Source: Blepharisma japonicum
Lineage: Eukaryota; Ciliophora; Heterotrichea; Heterotrichida; Blepharismidae
Length of the DNA stretch: 64,000 nucleotides
Direction of reading: 5' to 3'
Assembly: GCA_949751835.1 (NCBI GenBank)
Contig: CATKHK010000133.1
Span: 1-64,000, forward strand
Every line of letters starts with the position of its first letter. Within the stretch, counting starts at the first letter, position 1. Positions 63,412-64,000 of this stretch are shown here, one piece after another. Both the position numbers and the translations under genes were made by a program. The notes under the pieces are model-generated. The model did no database searches. It was not told where the DNA came from and was given only the letters and a program-made list of their open reading frames with translations.

Positions 63412-64000
63412 TTAATTAATGGTTAAGGTTTTTGATACCTCATCTGGATCTTTTTCAGACTCAAGTCTGCTAGAATCATAAACTTTAGCAGTAATTAGAT
63501 GCTTACCATTTTTTCTGTCCCAAGCCCACAACAGAGACGCAGTAGTAACCCCAATCGAAGCGATAAGTATAAAAAAAAGCGACACATATGTATATCCATA
63601 TTGGCTTTCTGTTTCATAATGTATCGCTCCTACTATAATAGGCCCGATGGTCATACCAGTATTTTGAGCTGCTGTCGCAATCCCAAATCCAGTTCCTGCT
63701 GCTATTGAATCTACCAAAAATGGTATCGATCCTCACATAGTGGCTCCATATATAGAATATCCCATACCCAAAATTATTAAATTTAATCCACCCCATATAC
63801 ATTTATCACAATCAGGTAATGAAATAAAAATTACATGGACAATTAACATCATTACTGCAGACGAAAAAATCCAATAAATATGCCTGCCTAATTTATCAGC
63901 TAAAATTCCAAATATTGGACTAAATAAAGCAGCTACAATATATGTGATGCTTATAAAATACCCAGCTTCAATAGAGCTGAAATTAAATCTTGTTTGAAAA
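63412..64000 (-). CDS. MFSD1-like transporter, cut by window end
   Basis: The C-terminal ~195 codons of a second copy, about 95% identical at protein level to 61208-62617, differing mainly at the end (SEKDPDEVSKTLTIN). All TGA-Trp positions are shared. The 5' part, including the expected 15-nt intron, lies beyond the window. Probably functional as far as visible. Confidence 0.8.

Noticed and set aside
270-63717. Reading every in-frame TGA as a pseudogene stop
   Set aside because: The TGAs fall at Trp positions of conserved domains in intact-looking genes, so the code is reassigned.
1-64000. CRISPR arrays, bacterial operons, rRNA genes or retroelements
   Set aside because: None seen: no spaced repeat array, no rRNA sequence, no reverse transcriptase or capsid motifs in any frame that I could read.

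Overview
The window looks like macronuclear-type DNA of a heterotrich ciliate, most probably Blepharisma or a close relative. Three things support this. In-frame TGA recurs inside conserved domains exactly where tryptophan is expected (Rab GTPase, CDPK, MFS transporter, LRR proteins), while TAA and TAG end genes. Four introns could be placed and each is exactly 15 nt, GT...AG, with an A at position 10. The DNA is AT-rich with very short intergenic gaps, several convergent gene pairs lying only 5-14 bp apart. Stentor shares the tiny introns but uses the standard code; Condylostoma reads TAA/TAG as Gln, which the long intact genes here do not do.

Layout. 1-13.9 kb is an accessory region dominated by a tandem family of small four-helix membrane proteins with Pro/Gln/Tyr/Asn-rich tails, in whole, truncated and fossil copies. 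It also carries a segmental duplication (about 1-1499 and 5520-6734), a broken Mpo1/DUF962-type gene, a 72-bp TA-bounded insertion that resembles an internal eliminated sequence (IES), and decayed coding tracts. 14.1-58.7 kb is a dense core. It holds ribosomal protein eS8, a receptor-like protein with two periplasmic-binding-type domains, a two-cNMP-domain protein, a PKA-like kinase, a CEP78-like centrosomal protein, a myristoylated EF-hand/pseudokinase/LRR fusion, a triple calcyphosine-like calcium binder, a short RIB43A-like protein, an NRF-type acyltransferase, a C2orf81-like protein, a ROMO1-like protein, a 1-kb duplicated block with reciprocal gene decay (39.8-42.0 kb), a large LRR protein, a CDPK, a long coiled-coil protein, a Rab GTPase, a CHHC zinc-finger protein, two further AGC kinases with ubiquitin-like N-termini, a kelch-like protein, a FYVE-like coiled-coil protein, two identical initiator tRNA-Met genes and the rRNA-processing factor ESF1. 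58.7-64 kb returns to accessory character: one more four-helix membrane gene with a 39-bp tandem repeat, then three copies of an MFSD1-like transporter (one whole, one decayed, one cut by the window end).

By content the core is biased to calcium, cyclic-nucleotide and kinase signalling and to basal-body or axonemal proteins (CEP78, RIB43A, C2orf81), as expected for a large ciliated cell. The genes are not operonic; strands alternate. Most domain calls rest on motifs read by eye and have not been checked by database search.
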